From assembly GCA_003008705.1 (NCBI GenBank), contig PDUO01000091.1, positions 3,131 through 67,130 of the forward strand: a stretch of DNA of 64,000 nt, written 5' to 3'. Below the pieces are notes generated by a model, which had not been told where the DNA came from, did no database searches, and saw only the letters and a program-made list of their open reading frames with translations. This document shows, in pieces, positions 10,513-19,528 of this stretch; the stretch's first letter is position 1; each line of letters begins with the position of its first letter. The translations under genes were made by a program, and so were the position numbers. The stretch is from Pezicula radicicola (taxonomy: Eukaryota; Ascomycota; Leotiomycetes; Helotiales; Dermateaceae).

Positions 10513-11259
10513 CTAGAATACAGCATAAGCCCACCTTGCAAAGAAGCGTCTTTGTGCTTCTACTACGAGAGGATCTTTTGTTGACCTTCTGAACTCCAGA
10601 GCCATCCTCACGCTTCTCTTTGACTCTTTCGTGTATTTTTCCACAGTAATGCCAGGCTCTTCATCGTGATAGAAGGGTTCCACTCCAGTTGGAGCAAAGC
10701 AAGATCCGAAGAATGTAATAACTGCTGTACCTCTACTGTCTGCAAGACCTGCTCCTGAGGCCGCGCCTATGCTTGAGGAGTATTCACCGCACATGATTAT
10801 TATGACTGAGCCCTTCAGATCGCACTCTACCGTCTTGTGATCACACATGTACGGACCGTAATTTACCCGGGCAACCTCCTTCACTGTTGCACCTGCCTTT
10901 CTCAAATATCCGTCCATGAGTCTCATGCAGTGGTCATGGTGCAAACTAGGGAATCCGTCATGTTCAGCGAAGACAATCCATGAGACAGAGCACCACTTTT
11001 CCGCTGTTGCGCCCCTATACTTCGAGGGTATCTCTCCAACTAATATGGCTCCTGTGTCGCGAAGAACAAGTCTGAAGCAAGCGGGGTCGGGCACATACCC
11101 TGCCAGAAAGATGTCTATATCACGGTTGTCTAGTTCACGTGAGGCCTGTTGGTATATCTTTCTGAACATTCTTATCAGGCTTGCAATGTCATCGTCGTCT
11201 AGGCAAGAGTACACTGACCTGCATACGGGGCCTATGTTTAACATCAGCTCAAGATCCAT
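10513..11259 (-). CDS. Viral protein, possibly a second, inactive nucleotidyltransferase-like copy
   Basis: An open 248-residue frame. FRLVLRDTGAILVG and the later IVFAEHDG sit where fungal nucleotidyltransferase-like proteins have ...TGAVI.GS and the acidic D.D pair. Here the GS is GE and the acidic pair is not convincing, so catalysis would be lost. The C-terminus is Arg/Lys-rich (ALEFRRSTKDPLVVEAQRR). The relation to the gene at 7383 is by pattern only. It reads convergently to the RNA polymerase and lies 3' of the DNA polymerase gene. Confidence 0.4.
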   Translation of the reverse strand: MDLELMLNIGPVCRSVYSCLDDDDIASLIRMFRKIYQQASRELDNRDIDIFLAGYVPDPACFRLVLRDTGAILVGEIPSKYRGATAEKWCSVSWIVFAEHDGFPSLHHDHCMRLMDGYLRKAGATVKEVARVNYGPYMCDHKTVECDLKGSVIIIMCGEYSSSIGAASGAGLADSRGTAVITFFGSCFAPTGVEPFYHDEEPGITVEKYTKESKRSVRMALEFRRSTKDPLVVEAQRRFFARWAYAVF

Positions 11260-11415
11260 CGTTGCTTTTGTTCTGCTGTGCTACGCTGCGGATTCCCTGG
11301 TTATGCGGACTGTGTGAGAGCCCCAGAGGAACTCTAGGAGCCGCCAGGTGTGTTCAAATGGACAGGCGAAGGAGCCGCTCACAATTGCAGAAGCATGGTA
11401 TTCTTGTTACACTCC

Positions 11416-11423
11416 TTTTAAAA
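11416..11423. terminator. T4A4 tract 3' of the viral DNA polymerase gene
   Basis: TTTTAAAA lies 29 bp past the DNA polymerase stop, before the start of the gene at 11259. One of the six similar tracts; function inferred. Confidence 0.3.
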
Positions 11424-11451
11424 GAGCATCTGCGAGGTACAGCGACACTGG

Positions 11452-13453
11452 TTAGTTTGTCCAGAATCTAGCGGACATTATTATCTCGGATACCAGACCT
11501 ATTCTACATGGCAAGGTAAACCTCTCTATCTCCACGGCTACGCTCTTCAGCACCTTGTCAGTGTTGTGCTCCACAACAGAATCGAGAGATGCTTCATCCT
11601 CTAATATATATGCTATGTCCCCGTTGGCATGAGGATAAGAGTAACAGTTTAGGCCATCCTTTTTGATGTACCTGGAGACATCCGAAAGAGAGAGATTACC
11701 CTGTACAGCCAAGTGGGATACGGCCGAAACGAACTGTGAGATGCAGTTCAGGGTCCCTGCCTTTCCTCCATGAACAGGGCATCTATTGTGGTCTCTGCAG
11801 CTGCCCTGCAAAGTCCAGAGACGTCCTTTCTGGACAGAGATATTCCAACAGTTTTTATATTTCCGCTCTCGAGCTTCATGCAGTACCTTTTCTTGTCGGT
11901 CATTATAAACTTACTGTAATATTCTTCCACTTCCATCTTCGTCATGCGAAGAGATGTACCTTCCATGTAACTGTGCAACTTGTTCAGTGCTGTCTCTGCT
12001 CTTTTGAATACTTCACTTCCCACCCCTCTCCCTTCACCATGCAAGAGTCAGTGTCCCCGTATATCACGGATAGCCCCTCCTTGAGGAAGAATTTTCTGGA
12101 TAGTTTGATGCAATACCTGCCCACAGCAGTCACTGCAGCTGCACAAGTGGGACTGTACAGGTTGGAGTTGGCATATCCGAGAGAGCCGTAACAAGTGGGA
12201 CTGTACAGGTTGGAGTTGGCATATCCGAGAGAGCCGTACACGCTATTGGAGAACACCTTGAGCGATACAGCATATGCAGGGGCGGACTTCTTGTATGCTG
12301 ACCTCTCGTCTATCATGTGCTTCATGAACTCAGACATGGCAGAGGGGGTCCTGTTGCAGAAGGTGTGCACGTGTTCTCCTATGCATATCTCCACCTCGTT
12401 CTCGCTCAAGCTCACACAGCCATCTTTCTCCCCTGGGCTAGATTTCCTGGTAGAAAAGGAATGAGGATTAATGTTGCACGAAGCCATTATGGTGGGGTAC
12501 ATAGACTTGAAGTCGCACACTAATATGTCTTGGTGGAGCCCCTTAACATGGTCCATGATATAGCCTCCTGCATATGACTGGGGAGAGGAGCAAGTGCTCC
12601 AGTGTATAGAGCAACCTTTGCTCATGGCGTAGGAAGAGTAACCTAGGAGGCTAGTGTGCTAGTAACGTACCTTGAGCAATTATATATGGGAGAGGAAGTA
12701 CAGACAGCTATACTCGGCATGATATGTTCTATCTTTTCCTTCAACGTATGTCTAGCGTCACAACGCAGTCGTTCATGTTGCACACGCGCAGAGCCTCCGT
12801 TTCCACTCTTTCGTCCATGATAGGCATCTTTATTTTCTCAGTAACTCCCATATGCTTTGCTACATCCCTTAGCTTGAACGATGGGAACTTGTAGAGGCTT
12901 TTAACCATGTACAGCTGCAGATCCACGTTGTAGGTACCGGGGATGTTTATTAATAATCCATATGTGGGTTGCCGAATGCGCCTGTCCTGACCACAAGAAA
13001 CAAGGTCTTAAGCTCAGGTGTACTGTGAAACCTCATACACTCGTTGTCGAAATTGTAGCAGTTCCAGCTTATGCTCTACAAAGGAGCGTGCTCCAAAACG
13101 TGGGACAAGAACTCTGACACCATCTGTGTAGACTTCACCCCCACGCTAGCACACATGTAGAACTCCACCCCGAACACCGCAGCTCTCCTGGAAGCAGAGA
13201 AGACTGTCTTATCTGGAGGACAGCAGTTTACAACTGTCTTGGAGTCCGTGTCAGCCTCCCTGAACTTGAGCTCGCCTAGTAGTGGCACTGGGGGCTTCCA
13301 CAATAGGGGGTGGCACTCTTGCCTTATCGTGCCTCTACCAGGGGTCTCGACTATGACATAGAAGGGTCCTAATGCTGATTGCCCTGCCCACCTAATGAAG
13401 CTCCCCTCGCTTTTCAATAGAGCCTTCAGTTCTGTAATCTCGGAATGTTCCAT
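11452..13453 (-). pseudogene. Viral family B DNA polymerase, multiply broken
   Basis: Replicative polymerase of the virus. The ATG at 13453 is preferred because 13507 would overlap the control region shared with the helicase. In order: an Exo II-like WNCYNFDNECM (about 13,040), an Exo III-like CNMNDCVVTLD (about 12,760), motif A DFKSMYPTIMAS (about 12,500), motif B KVFSNSVYGSLGY (about 12,250), motif C YGDTDSCMV (about 12,055) and the KKRY motif (about 11,900). KKRY points to an RNA-primed rather than protein-primed type. The frame changes or stops near 13,075, 12,950, 12,740, 12,640, 12,020 and 11,770, and a 48-bp duplication lies in motif B. About 660 codons in all, compact for the family. 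Exo I is not clearly seen. Confidence 0.85.
12143..12238. repeat. 48-bp perfect tandem duplication inside DNA polymerase motif B
   Basis: 12143-12190 and 12191-12238 are identical. The repeat keeps frame and doubles 16 residues (starting YGSLGYANSN) that belong to the fingers helix region, where no family B polymerase has such a repeat. It is a recent lesion in a decaying gene. Confidence 0.95.
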
Positions 13454-13525
13454 GTTTCTTCTGTGCCTGTCATCAACCCCGTTGGCAACAGGCACCTTCA
13501 TGAGCACTACGCTGCCCCACAGAAA
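13454..13525. promoter_or_regulatory. Shared control region of DNA polymerase and helicase genes
   Basis: 72 bp separate the divergent start codons. It contains a perfect 8-bp inverted repeat GTGCCTGT (13463-13470) and ACAGGCAC (13488-13495) with a 17-base loop. A CCTGT...ACAGG pair recurs in two other viral gaps (16009-16025 and 17617-17652). A bidirectional promoter or binding site is inference. Confidence 0.4.
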
Positions 13526-14876
13526 ATGGCTATGTTAGTGTATAGACCGGACACGCGATGGAACAAGCCTGCTGTAGTGCTACCTAGGGCAGAGAAGTGG
13601 TCCCTCATAGATAAACATCTCATATCAAAAGGCTTGGTGGCGGAGCTAGGAGGGCAACAGATGCTCTTCCTGGACACATCCAACTATTGGATCCCTCTGG
13701 TGTCTAAGACAGCTGCTCTCCGCGTTTCACAGTTGATAAGGGATGACAACGTCTCTGTGAACTATACCGATTCTTACGAGCTCTACTATAGCAAGATATT
13801 AAAAGCGTGTGGTACGAACTCGTTCTCTTTTGTGCCTATAAGTGCTTGTATAGGTACGGAACGTCTATCAATAGAGCTAGACAGGACTAACAGGACCCTG
13901 ACGTTCCATGTCACAGAGCCGTACCCTGTCATAGGCAAGAAAGACATACCTAAGTTCGTCTATAGTATATGCTACCAGCCAACTGACCATGTGAATATAC
14001 CTGTGACTTACTCCTTTCATGGCCTAGGCACAATCTTGGAGTTTTTGCGTCCACTCTTTCCAGACGTTAGAACTCTAGTGTCGTACATGTGGTTCGTAGG
14101 CAACACTGCCCGTGACCCTATAGCAAGACCTAGGTGCCTTCTCTTGTGTGATTCAGGTGGATCCGGCAAAGGTACAGCGTTAAGGATGGCAACAGCGGCT
14201 ATGCAAGGGGTGACCAACCTCATCCCCAACAATATCCTTACCCGCGAGCACAACAGCCTAGAGGACAAGATAGCACGAACAGTGGGCAAATCGAGGCTAG
14301 TGACATGTTACGAACTAGACCTAGACAACCGCAGAGTTAACATGTCAATGTTCAAGAACATTCACAGGTTCGGACTACGTGAGAGTAGGAGAGTTCATGG
14401 CCAAGGCAGTATGCTCCTTTGCCGTAGCCACTAACGGGTTACCGGACGTTGTCAGGCAGCCGGAGTTCACTTCCGATGCTTTTAGCAGAAGGATGGTGTG
14501 TCTCAAGATGAATGTGGATACTGCAGAGGCTCCCTTCGAGCCTGATCCTGGCAACGGTCTAGACAAAATGGATTTCTATTGTGCGTGCATATACTTAAGA
14601 ATGTGCTATAATGACCTGCCCATATCTCCCCACAATCTGCTCATGTCATTGTGTATGTCTAAGTACTTTGAGGCTCTGAGGTTCCTGGACACAGGCTATG
14701 CAGGCGAAGTCTCTGCATTGGAGGGCAGAGCGGTTATATTTGTGATAGCCGGAGTGATGAGCGTGGAACCTTACAGGATAGTAGAGAGATGCAGGCTCAT
14801 ATCCATGTCATGTTTGATTGCTACTCCTCTAGGGGAGGTGATAAAGGGTATACGTCGCAAGAATAGGGGGCAATGA
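13526..14876 (+). pseudogene. Viral D5-like superfamily 3 helicase, one frameshift
   Basis: Replicative helicase of the D5 type. The ATG at 13526 (MAMLVYRPD) is preferred because 13445 overlaps the polymerase start. The Walker A loop is CDSGGSGKGTAL at about 14,150-14,185 and Walker B is VTCYELD near 14,320. The SF3 motif C, FAVATNGLPDV, lies near 14,430, followed by the arginine-finger region AFSRRMVCLK. The N-terminal 200 residues show no archaeo-eukaryotic primase motifs, so this is a helicase without a fused primase, or the primase has diverged. The frame shifts by one base near 14,360, between Walker B and motif C. About 450 residues in total. Confidence 0.85.
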
Positions 14877-14957
14877 ATAACCTTAGACAGTGGGCAACGC
14901 CAAGGGCCGTGGCGCACAAGCACCTTCAGAACTCTCTAGAAGAACTTGAAAACTGTC

Positions 14958-14964
14958 TTTAAAA
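14958..14964. terminator. T3A4 tract 3' of the helicase gene
   Basis: TTTAAAA, 82 bp past the helicase stop and 47 bp before the ATG of the next gene. The weakest member of the set of six; it could also be a promoter element for the next gene. Confidence 0.2.
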
Positions 14965-15010
14965 CATATCTTTCTCTCAAACTGTGATACCATTCGACTT
15001 GTTCTCAGAA

Positions 15011-15991
15011 ATGTCTACAGGAAATGACACCACCCGTGAGCATATGGAGGAAGAAGAGGAGGTGGAGGAAGAGATAAAGGTCACGGACGATGAGGAAGAC
15101 AACGCATCAGACACCACCAACACTGCAATGGGAGCAAGCAAGTTCGGCTTAAAGAAGCAACCGGAACAGAAGGATACTCCGAGTACGCCAGGCAAGGTGG
15201 CTCCTAGCAAAGAAGTCAAGAACATGAAGATGAGCACTCTGGAGAGCTTGTCCAAGCCCTCTTCCAATGGCCTCTCTTCTGACAAGAACCCTTTCCCCAG
15301 ACATGGTGGCTGGACTCCCAAGTCTCTGGGGCAAATAGAGATATGCTTCCCCATTCTCACGGGCAAGAACGAAACCACTAACGAGCTTACTCGGTCCACC
15401 AAGTCAGAGGCCAGGTACTGGAAGGCTCCCATAGTCTTCAAGTATGGTAATTTCACCAGTGACACCATTAGGTTCGACAATGTCCACATTCCTCACCATA
15501 CGGGTAAGGGATACGGTTCCTCGTATGTGTACCTCTGTCTCCCTAGGTTCGCAGGTGATGCCTTTGCTGAAGCGGGAAAGAAGCGCGCTCCTACAAAAGT
15601 TATGGAGAACCCACTGGTACCAGACAAGGCCAGATGGTGGAAGATAGCCAACAAAGTGGAGAATGTCTTCGGGGTCATCAATCAAGAGACCAGAAAGTTC
15701 CATGCGAAGAGCTTGGACACCATCTTTGATGCCACTCAGGCGGGCATGTCTTGCTCAGTGACCCTGAAGTTCAGTTACAAGGCCTCCACCAGTGAAACAG
15801 AACCTCTTCGCCCCACCACAGTTCGCACCGTGGCTGTGGAGGTGGTGAGAGGATACATAAACGAAGTAGACATCAATGTCCAGATGCCTGTGAGAATCAA
15901 CAGAGAGAGGGTCAAGACCGAGCCCACGGCCACTCGAAAAGACATAGCCACTGACAGCCTCATAAAACGTCTTAGTGAGTTTGGATTGTGA
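15011..15991 (+). CDS. Viral protein of unknown function, intact (326 aa)
   Basis: An uninterrupted frame. ATG 15011 is chosen over the GTG at 14984. The first 40 residues are acidic (HMEEEEEVEEE then DDEEDNASD), followed by a Lys/Ser/Pro-rich linker to about residue 95. The rest, from about PKSLGQIEICFPILTG to the end, looks like a folded, beta-rich domain (APIVFKYGNFTSDTIRF, YGSSYVYLCLPRF, SVTLKFSYKAST). There is no membrane segment and no known catalytic motif. A DNA-binding, structural or regulatory protein are all possible. It is notable for staying open while the replication genes are broken. Confidence 0.6.
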   Translation: MSTGNDTTREHMEEEEEVEEEIKVTDDEEDNASDTTNTAMGASKFGLKKQPEQKDTPSTPGKVAPSKEVKNMKMSTLESLSKPSSNGLSSDKNPFPRHGGWTPKSLGQIEICFPILTGKNETTNELTRSTKSEARYWKAPIVFKYGNFTSDTIRFDNVHIPHHTGKGYGSSYVYLCLPRFAGDAFAEAGKKRAPTKVMENPLVPDKARWWKIANKVENVFGVINQETRKFHAKSLDTIFDATQAGMSCSVTLKFSYKASTSETEPLRPTTVRTVAVEVVRGYINEVDINVQMPVRINRERVKTEPTATRKDIATDSLIKRLSEFGL

Positions 15992-16008
15992 GCGCTCTGC
16001 TTAGTTTC

Positions 16009-16025
16009 CCTGTGCAGGCCACAGG
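16009..16025. promoter_or_regulatory. CCTGTG-N5-CACAGG palindrome in viral gap
   Basis: A perfect 6-bp inverted repeat 18 bp past the stop of the 326-aa gene. It shares the CCTGT/ACAGG half-sites with the palindromes at 13463-13495 and 17617-17652. A possible protein-binding site; inference. Confidence 0.25.
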
Positions 16026-16078
16026 CCCTCTCCTGTTGAACACCTTTCCTACACACATGCTTTCTCCTTTATCCTGGT

Positions 16079-16720
16079 ATGTTCGGTTCAGTGTTTTTAA
16101 AAAAGACCTCCGCTACATCAACGCCTTCATCACACACAGAAGCAGAGGGCGTCCTTGACGTGGGTATACACAGTGAGCATCAGACTGTTGGCTTAAAAGA
16201 TAACGGCTCCACAGAACCAGTGCATACAGGACTACGTGAAAGAAGAAGTCCAGGTCGTGGAAGCAGACAAGATCCTGTACATATTAGTGTCACCTAACGA
16301 AATTAGGTTGGATAGCACGTGCCCTGTAGCGATAGAGGAAACAACCCAGGTTTCGGTGACCTTGTATAGTGGTGCCTAGCCACAGACTTGTATAAGGTAT
16401 GCGAGAGGAACCTTTCAGGAGTATCTGACGAGGACATAGACCAAGCCTGGCAGTTCATTGACACAGTGTCAGTGAGCTTCACAAGAGTCTGCAGGGAACT
16501 GGTATGCAGGTTCAAGGGTAGCAGGTCAACTGTGGGGTTCAGCAGACACCACGGAAGGCAGAGGGTGGAGATGGGACAGAGAGCACGTCAGCAGAGGAAC
16601 GCAGTTCCCGCTTCTATTGTCAAGTACACAGACCAGGACTGTGAAGGCTATGAGAGCTTGCAAGACTTAATGCTTGCAGACTGTATGCATTGGGTGCTGC
16701 GCTCCCCTGGTCCTACTGGC
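16079..16720 (+). pseudogene. Unknown viral gene, frameshifted
   Basis: Protein-like sequence is spread over three frames: 16079-16200; about 16,200-16,370 (with VEADKILYILVSPNEIRLDS); and about 16,380-16,700 (YKVCERNLSGVSDEDIDQAW). A gene of roughly 210 residues with two frameshifts is the simplest reading. No family recognised. It converges with the gene at 17587, and the last frame overlaps that gene's end by about 100 bp on the other strand. Confidence 0.4.
16094..16104. terminator. T5A6 tract 3' of the 326-aa gene
   Basis: TTTTTAAAAAA lies 103 bp past the stop at 15991. Same form as the tracts at 7304 and 18728. Function inferred. Confidence 0.3.
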
Positions 16721-17587
16721 TCAGCTCTTCGTCTGAGATCCAGGCTCCTGCAGGGTAGTGAGGGAAGCCATGATCTTGGAACATATGGGAGAAGAGTGGG
16801 CTCTCAACACGGTATCCCTGAATAGCGCACATACCTTATAGCTTTTATGCGGTGTATCCAGGACCTTGAAGGTCCCATCGCAATACAGGAACATGCATGT
16901 AGATTTGTTGGGGCTCTCGTCTGACTCTGATTCGTCAGGGGACACGGTAACTTTAAAACATCTCATATCTAAGACGTATACTATTACGCAGTCCTTCACG
17001 CAAAGACTTTGGTATATAGATATGGTCTCTTTTGTCATGAACATGAGGTCTGCGCCTCCGTCGTATGACACTAGGTAGAAGAACCTGGACTTGGAAGCAT
17101 TGAAGTACGTCCAGCTCACTGAAGATCCTAGGCCAGAGCAGTCCATAATATAGGGCGATATTCTGCCAGCTATCTGGCACTTCTCCTTGGATATAGCTAT
17201 TCTTCCCGGAGAGGGGTTGTTGAGCTCAGGAATCACCTCTGACCTGGCTTTGTTCATCACATTAGAATGGGCTGATCCCGATACAGCAGTGGAGCTGGAA
17301 ACTTCGGGTTGTAGAAAACACATCCGCGACCTGAACTCGCTGGAGTGATCAAACAAAGCCACTGTGTTAATGCGCCTGGTATCACCCTTCACTTCGGAGG
17401 AACATCCAGTCAGAGGTATCACTACATTGTTTAACATGTCTACTGAGGCCTTGGGTAAAGGTGCACCATAAGTGTTCTCGTACACGGTCTCGCATAGCAC
17501 CTGTCTGTCCTTCTGTAGAGCGCTAGTGGCATTCTTTCTTAGCCACTCTTGAGACTTAACCTTCTGTTTAGTGGTATGTCTGAACAT
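16721..17587 (-). CDS. Viral protein of unknown function (288 aa), open
   Basis: Open from ATG 17587. The N-terminus is basic (FRHTTKQKVKSQEWLRKN). A middle part has RISPYIMDCSGLGSSVSW and FFYLVSYDGGADLMFMTKE; a short acidic stretch (SPDESESDESP) comes near residue 220. No family recognised. It diverges from the gene at 17752; the gap holds TCCCTGT (17617) and ACAGGGA (17646). Confidence 0.5.
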   Translation of the reverse strand: MFRHTTKQKVKSQEWLRKNATSALQKDRQVLCETVYENTYGAPLPKASVDMLNNVVIPLTGCSSEVKGDTRRINTVALFDHSSEFRSRMCFLQPEVSSSTAVSGSAHSNVMNKARSEVIPELNNPSPGRIAISKEKCQIAGRISPYIMDCSGLGSSVSWTYFNASKSRFFYLVSYDGGADLMFMTKETISIYQSLCVKDCVIVYVLDMRCFKVTVSPDESESDESPNKSTCMFLYCDGTFKVLDTPHKSYKVCALFRDTVLRAHSSPICSKIMASLTTLQEPGSQTKS

Positions 17588-17751
17588 AGCTGAGAAAGTC
17601 GCGCGCGAGGGGTGCGTCCCTGTCTCGGAGACGCTCCTTCCGGGTACAGGGAGATATCAAGAGATGACGGCTTTAGATGAGAGGCCACACAGTCGTGCAG
17701 ACTAAGCAACTGCGTTGCTTTTTCTGCACGCTACGATACATACTCAGCAAC

Positions 17752-18713
17752 ATGGGAGACATAGGAGACCTCAAGTCTAGGATACAGAAGGTATCAGACA
17801 GAATATCTCTTGACCGGGCTTCAGAGGCCGCAAACGCACATCGCTTGGTGTCCTCCTCCATAGGATCCGAGACTCCTCTGGGTGTGTTAGTGGAAATAAG
17901 GGAGGGTCAGTCTAGGATTCTGGAAGAGTTGAAGAACCTGGTCAAGATATAGCAGGAGACTGAGCTGCGTGCTGAGCAGAGACACAATGATATGTGCACC
18001 ATACTACTGGGCTCCATTACCCACAACCAAGTGAGCCTCTTTTCTGCAGCGCAGACTGGCGCAGCAGGATACGGGGATGTGGGCTCTACGGGAAAGGGAG
18101 GAAGCTTCTACGATCTCATGCCATTACCAACGGTGCGTACTTGATAGCATGTATAGTGATGCACATGGATGTTATGCTACAGAGTCATCCTAGGTTCAAG
18201 AAAATACAGAGCACAGACTCCGCGTTCCTGGACGTCAAAGATTTGTACACCATGTGCGGTAGCGTTTTGAACGCCGAAAAGCAGTCAAAGGCTGGGCTTC
18301 GAATTCCCAAGCCAACTGACGAAGACTTCAAGACAGCCTGTAGGATGGTAGCATCGCCTGTCAGTGGCAGAAGACCGGTATGCGACGCCAGCCATCTGTC
18401 GCTCCTACTGTCAAGCTGTCCTGCACTGATGGCAACAGTAGAGTGGATGAGGACGGCTCTGCTAAAGTGTGCGGGTGTACTAAGTCCGGAAAGAACTTGC
18501 AGGTTCAGGCTCTTCAAGCACCCGTTTGTCAACAGTGACTCCGGGCTTCTTGTGGAGGCCTCTCCCACACTGAAGATGCCTAACAGATGGATGCATCAAG
18601 ACATATTGAACATGAAGTCTAACACAAGGAAAGAATATATGAGGCTCGTGCTAGAGGATTCCATGAAACCAGTGGACCTTATAGGCATGGTAAAGGTAAA
18701 GCAGCAGATTTGA
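17752..18713 (+). pseudogene. Unknown viral gene with coiled-coil start, broken
   Basis: ATG 17752 (MGDIGDLKSRIQ) is preferred to 17677. The first 90 residues are heptad-like and charged, including EIREGQSRILEELKNLVKI. A TAG at 17950 interrupts the frame, which continues for about 60 codons. Near 18,130 it shifts into the frame that runs on to 18713 (AYLIACIVMHMDVML ... KHPFVNSDSGLLVE ... NRWMHQDIL). About 320 residues in all. No family recognised. Confidence 0.5.
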
Positions 18714-18727
18714 CTGACGCCCCCCCC

Positions 18728-18742
18728 TTTTTTTAAAAAAAA
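18728..18742. terminator. C8-T7A8 tract between convergent viral gene ends
   Basis: A run of C (18720-18727) followed by TTTTTTTAAAAAAAA lies 15 bp past the stop at 18713 and 62 bp past the stop of the convergent gene at 18804. It is the strongest of the six tracts. Function inferred. Confidence 0.4.
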
Positions 18743-18803
18743 GGTAAAGGGATGCCTTTGCTCTTCTCCCCCCCTATGTTGCTGCCCAGCGCAAGTGTAG
18801 CCA

Positions 18804-19211
18804 TCAAGAATCTTGGGATTGCAGCGCGAGGAGCTTGTTAAATAGAACCGGCAAAATACAGTCTTCGTCCACCACCCCATCAGCAAATCCCAGAGAGGTG
18901 GACGAGTCTTTCCCAGCTACCTTTGCATCACGAACCGCTGTGTCTATGATCGTGCCTACCACGTCCGTCTCCACTACAGAACTTTCAAGGGAAGCATTTA
19001 TGTCTGCTCTCAAGGCCGTGGACTGCTCATTCTCTACCTCAGAGATGAAGTAGAGTGCCGATCTCAACGTGCTGGTATCAGCGTCGGCTAGCTTGTCGCC
19101 CCTTGAAGTGACTTTTTCTGCATTAGACTTCTTCACTCTCTTAACGACTCTTTTGACGATCTTCTTCTTCTTCTGCCTGGGTGTCTCACGGTCGCTCTCA
19201 TCTTTCTCCCG
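18804..19211 (-). CDS. Viral protein, 5'-truncated at the right junction
   Basis: The frame is open from the junction to the stop at 18804, with no ATG before the host sequence; the GTG at 19136 is unlikely to be the true start. Near the cut end it is strongly basic (RQKKKKIVKRVVKRVKK, nuclear-localisation-like), then Ser/Ala/Asp-rich with the segments STLRSALYFISEVENEQ and ADGVVDEDCILP. Its start was lost when the fragment inserted or when flanking DNA was lost. No family recognised. Confidence 0.5.
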   Translation of the reverse strand, partial: REKDESDRETPRQKKKKIVKRVVKRVKKSNAEKVTSRGDKLADADTSTLRSALYFISEVENEQSTALRADINASLESSVVETDVVGTIIDTAVRDAKVAGKDSSTSLGFADGVVDEDCILPVLFNKLLALQSQDS

Positions 19212-19528
19212 ACGTGCCTCGTTTAATTATTCTAGTCTAATATACTATTATTTTTATATTAATAAAATAATACTTTAAATACCTTATTTTATATAGATTT
19301 AAGTTTATTTTAAGTGTTAATCTTTTAATATATAAATTAGACTTAGCTCCTACCTAATAGGAGTAAGTAATTAAACCTTTATTTATAGTTTTCACTACCT
19401 TCTGTAATTTCTCTATATACTATATATTCAATGCGATTAAGGGTTTATAATACCGAAACAAGAATATAAGGGGAGAAAGAAATAAGCATTCTAGGAGGGA
19501 TTAACAGACCTCCTCTCTCTCTCTCTCT
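19212..19528. other. AT-rich junction DNA
   Basis: Composition changes abruptly at about 19,211 to TTTAATTATTCTAGTC-type host sequence. No gene; it holds the 3' flank of the next gene, with a CT repeat at about 19,513-19,530. Confidence 0.6.

Larger units (their letters stand above)
4944..19211. mobile_element. Endogenous fragment of a large dsDNA virus
   Basis: A 14.3-kb block with near-balanced base composition between AT-rich host flanks. It contains capping enzyme, RNA polymerase, family B DNA polymerase and D5-like helicase genes together, a set known from nucleocytoplasmic large DNA viruses and, in part, from cytoplasmic linear plasmids. Genes are packed with gaps of about 50-200 bp, are intronless and alternate in strand. 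Most core genes contain frameshifts or stops. At 19,211 an open frame runs straight into AT-rich host DNA without a start codon, and at 4,944 the methyltransferase frame stops at the edge of AT-rich sequence, so both ends look truncated. No capsid, packaging ATPase or second polymerase subunit is seen. The lineage is not assignable by eye. Confidence 0.85.

Noticed and set aside
11736..12191. Plus-strand frames of 89-151 codons over the polymerase gene
   Set aside because: Antisense shadows of clear polymerase motifs.
4944..19211. Cytoplasmic linear (killer) plasmid integration
   Set aside because: The DNA polymerase has the KKRY motif of RNA-primed enzymes and the helicase is SF3/D5-like, whereas those plasmids use a protein-primed polymerase and an SF2 helicase. 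Not fully excluded for the capping and RNA polymerase genes.
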